Assembly (NCBI GenBank): GCA_016777745.1
Contig: JADHQX010000052.1
Span: 1 to 7,959, forward strand
Source: Candidatus Pelagibacterales bacterium
GTDB taxonomy: Bacteria > Pseudomonadota > Alphaproteobacteria > Pelagibacterales > AG-422-B15
DNA length: 7,959 bases
Reading direction: 5' to 3'
The notes beneath the pieces were generated by a model. That model had not been told where the DNA came from and did not search any database. It worked only from the letters and a program-made list of their open reading frames with translations. The position numbers were made by a program, and so were the translations under genes. This document shows, one piece after another, positions 6,471 through 7,959 of this stretch. Every line of letters starts with the position of its first letter. Position 1 is the stretch's first letter.

Positions 6471-7661
6471 ATGTCACAAGAACTACTAGAAAGCCGTTGG
6501 GATGAGACCAAAGAAGCCCTCCTAGAAGGCCTCGGCGGAGCTCGCCGCTCAACAATGAGTGTTGTACTTGAAAACACTCGCAAACACTTGGCTGAGAATG
6601 CCACAGCTGGTGCAACCGGTTCAGGCAACATTGCTACACTAAACCGTGTTATTCTTCCAGTTATCAGACGTGTTATGCCAACAGTTATTGCTAACGAGTT
6701 GGTTGGTGTTCAGCCAATGACAGGTCCAGTTGGCCAAATTCACACACTTCGTGTACGTTATGCTGAAACAATGACAGACAACTCAGCAGCAGCTACATCA
6801 ACAGTAGCTGGTGAAGAAGCTCTTTCACCATTCAAAATTGCCCAGGCATATTCCGGTTCAACTGGAGCGGCAGCGGCAGCTTATACTGCAGGTAACACAG
6901 CAGCCATGGAAGGTGTTGGCGGACGTCAAATTTCAGTACAGATCTTAAAGCAAGCTGTTGAAGCAAAGACACGCAAGCTACAAGCTCGCTGGACATTTGA
7001 AGCAGCACAAGACGCACAAGCCATGCATGGTATTGACGTTGAAGCTGAAATCATGGCAGCACTTGCACAAGAAATCACAGCTGAAATTGATCAAGAGATC
7101 CTACTTTCTCTACGTTCACTAGCAGCTACTGAGTTCACATACAACCAAGCAACTGTATCAGGTACAGCAACATACGTTGGTGACGAGCATGCAGCACTTG
7201 CAGTTCTAATCAACAGAACAGCTAACTTGATCGCTCAGCGTACACGTCGTGGCGCAGGCAACTATGCTGTTGTTTCTCCTGCTGCACTTACAGTGCTTCA
7301 GTCAGCTACAACTTCAGCTTTTGCTCGCACAACAGAAGGCGTCTTCGACGCACCAACAAACACTAAGTTTGTAGGTACATTGAATGGCACAATGCGTGTA
7401 TTCTGCGATAGTTATGCAGCTGATACAACTCCAGTACTTGTTGGATACAAAGGTGCAAGTGAAACAGACGCTCCAGCGTTTTATTGCCCATACGTTCCAC
7501 TAATGAGTTCAGGCGTTGTCTTGGATCCAAGTACATTCGAGCCAGTCGTATCATTCATGACACGTTATGGTTATATCGAGCTTACAAACGTAGCATCTTC
7601 ATTCGGTAATGCCGGAGATTATGTTGGCGAGATTGCTGTACAGAACCTATCGTTCTCATAA
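6471..7661 (+). CDS. gp23: Major capsid protein gp23 (compact form)
   Basis: This 396-residue protein has the HK97-type gp23 core. Family motifs are IRRVMPTVIANELVGVQPMT (65-84), GPVGQIHTLRVRY (85-97), LKQAVEAKTRKLQARWTFEA (159-178), AQDAQAMHGIDVEAEI (179-194), ALAQEITAEIDQEIL (197-211), RRGAGNYAVVSP (259-270), FVGTLNGTMRVFCDSYA (300-316), VGYKGASETDAPAFYCPYVP (324-343) and the ending MTRYGYIELTN. It forms the capsid hexamers. LAE-N at 40-43 fits gp21 processing and would remove a 42-residue propeptide (T4 removes 65). It is much shorter than T4 gp23 (521) and than cyanophage gp23 as I recall it. The missing length is mainly between 100 and 152, where T4 has its insertion domain. A strong ribosome binding site and a terminator just downstream frame a highly expressed unit. 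Confidence 0.97.
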   Translation: MSQELLESRWDETKEALLEGLGGARRSTMSVVLENTRKHLAENATAGATGSGNIATLNRVILPVIRRVMPTVIANELVGVQPMTGPVGQIHTLRVRYAETMTDNSAAATSTVAGEEALSPFKIAQAYSGSTGAAAAAYTAGNTAAMEGVGGRQISVQILKQAVEAKTRKLQARWTFEAAQDAQAMHGIDVEAEIMAALAQEITAEIDQEILLSLRSLAATEFTYNQATVSGTATYVGDEHAALAVLINRTANLIAQRTRRGAGNYAVVSPAALTVLQSATTSAFARTTEGVFDAPTNTKFVGTLNGTMRVFCDSYAADTTPVLVGYKGASETDAPAFYCPYVPLMSSGVVLDPSTFEPVVSFMTRYGYIELTNVASSFGNAGDYVGEIAVQNLSFS

Positions 7662-7685
7662 GCAGTAGGTTTAATTCAAACCACT

Positions 7686-7713
7686 AAAAACAGGGCTTCG
7701 GCCCTGTTTTTTT
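7686..7713 (+). terminator. Intrinsic terminator after gp23 with UUCG loop
   Basis: AAAAACAGGGC (7686-7696), the loop TTCG and GCCCTGTTTTT (7701-7711) form a perfect 11-bp stem. Its GC-rich top is closed by a C-G pair on the very stable UUCG tetraloop, and it runs into seven Ts (7707-7713). It lies 24 bp after the capsid stop codon and should end or weaken the late head transcript. The flanking A and T tracts would also give a weaker terminator on the other strand. Confidence 0.92.
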
Positions 7714-7758
7714 ATGACTAAAAATAGTAGAAGTTGCACTCTCAAACTAAATAATAGT

Positions 7759-7959
7759 ATGAAACCATACACATATCTTATTAAACTCGTCGCAAGATAG
7801 GCGAAGCCAATCGTGGCAAAACACCTGCGAACAAAGGTGTGCCAATGACAGCAGAACAAAAAGCAAAACTTAGCGAAGCAATGCGTGGACGCACAGTAGA
7901 TCCAGAAGTAGTAGCTCGTAGAGTAGAGAAACAGCGAGGTCAAAAGCGTGATAAACTCC
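7759..7959 (+). pseudogene. Remnant of a GIY-YIG homing endonuclease with NUMOD3 repeats (runs off window)
   Basis: ATG 7759 opens MKPYTYLIKLVAR followed by a TAG at 7798. MKPYTYLIK matches how many phage GIY-YIG endonucleases begin, before the catalytic core. In the -1 frame from about 7785 to the window end the peptide reads RKIGEANRGKTPANKG, then KAKLSEAMRGRTVDPE and a basic tail. These are two consecutive copies of a NUMOD3-like DNA-binding motif (..KISEA.KG(K/R)T..NKG). Normal enzymes have roughly a hundred residues of GIY-YIG catalytic domain between these parts. Here it is gone and the halves are out of frame, so this looks like an internal deletion plus frameshift. T4 has a GIY-YIG gene, segD, in the corresponding place after gene 23. 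The downstream frame has possible starts only at GTG 7839 or ATG 7845, so a short DNA-binding product remains possible. The right end is unseen. Confidence 0.6.

Noticed and set aside
7717..7762. Imperfect direct repeat (ACTAAAAATAGTAG / ACTAAATAATAGTAT) as an insertion footprint
   Set aside because: The match is short and AT-rich and could easily be chance. It has no clear relation to the edges of the endonuclease remnant.
7783..7800. Programmed frameshift joining MKPYTYLIK to the NUMOD3 frame
   Set aside because: No proper slippery heptamer is present in frame, and even a frameshifted product would lack the GIY-YIG catalytic domain.
7671..7943. 90-codon open frame on the - strand with hydrophobic, Phe/Cys-rich product
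   Set aside because: It runs through the terminator hairpin and antisense to the NUMOD3-like coding remnant. The opposite strand gives a recognisable family, this one does not.
1..7959. tRNA genes, CRISPR arrays, insertion sequences, origins or attachment sites
   Set aside because: I saw no cloverleaf, no spaced repeat array, no transposase gene and no long terminal inverted repeats by eye. Apart from short gaps the window is filled by the listed genes.

Overview
This window is the head-morphogenesis block of a T4-like (straboviral-type) tailed phage with a contractile-tail lineage. The protein sequences look closer to marine relatives (cyanophage and pelagiphage myoviruses and the deeper 'Far-T4' group) than to coliphage T4. 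The basis is gene order plus hallmark motifs: a portal (gp20) with the RAPERRVFYIDVGNMP signature, a gp21-type prohead protease with His and Ser catalytic motifs, a coiled-coil gp22-type scaffold and a gp23-type major capsid protein, all on the + strand and tightly packed. Two exact NATAAATA late-promoter motifs sit at gene junctions, as expected for a T4-type late transcription programme. The host cannot be read from the sequence. A marine bacterium is an inference from protein resemblance.

Layout. 1-1749: the 3' part of a tape-measure-like tail protein, open at the left edge, with a Gly/Ala-rich hydrophobic segment and a 60-bp coding tandem repeat. 1751-1758: late promoter. 1795-3549: portal gp20. 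3545-3552: second late promoter, lying across the portal stop codon. 3558-3773: small conserved-looking protein of unknown function. 3774-3902: the longest gap inside the block (129 bp), with an 18-bp inverted repeat and a near-match promoter. 3903-4712: very acidic prohead core protein (gp67/gp68-like). 4730-5356: prohead protease gp21. 5366-6448: scaffold gp22. 6471-7661: major capsid protein gp23. 7686-7713: strong intrinsic terminator. 7759-end: apparent remnant of a GIY-YIG/NUMOD3 homing endonuclease.

How the genes work together (known from T4, inferred here). gp20 forms the dodecameric initiator at one head vertex. The acidic core protein and gp22 build the internal scaffold, and gp23 assembles around it. 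gp21, carried inside the core, then cleaves after (I/L)-x-E, degrading the scaffold and trimming the gp23 N-terminus so the head can expand and be filled with DNA. Candidate cleavage sites of this form are visible in gp23, gp22, gp21 and the core protein.

No wholly new system is evident. The least ordinary points are the compact 396-residue capsid protein lacking most of the T4 insertion region, a tape-measure-like gene immediately before the portal, a late promoter positioned to give a leaderless mRNA, the repeat in the tape-measure C-terminus, and the decayed homing endonuclease beside gene 23. T4 carries segD in the corresponding place.
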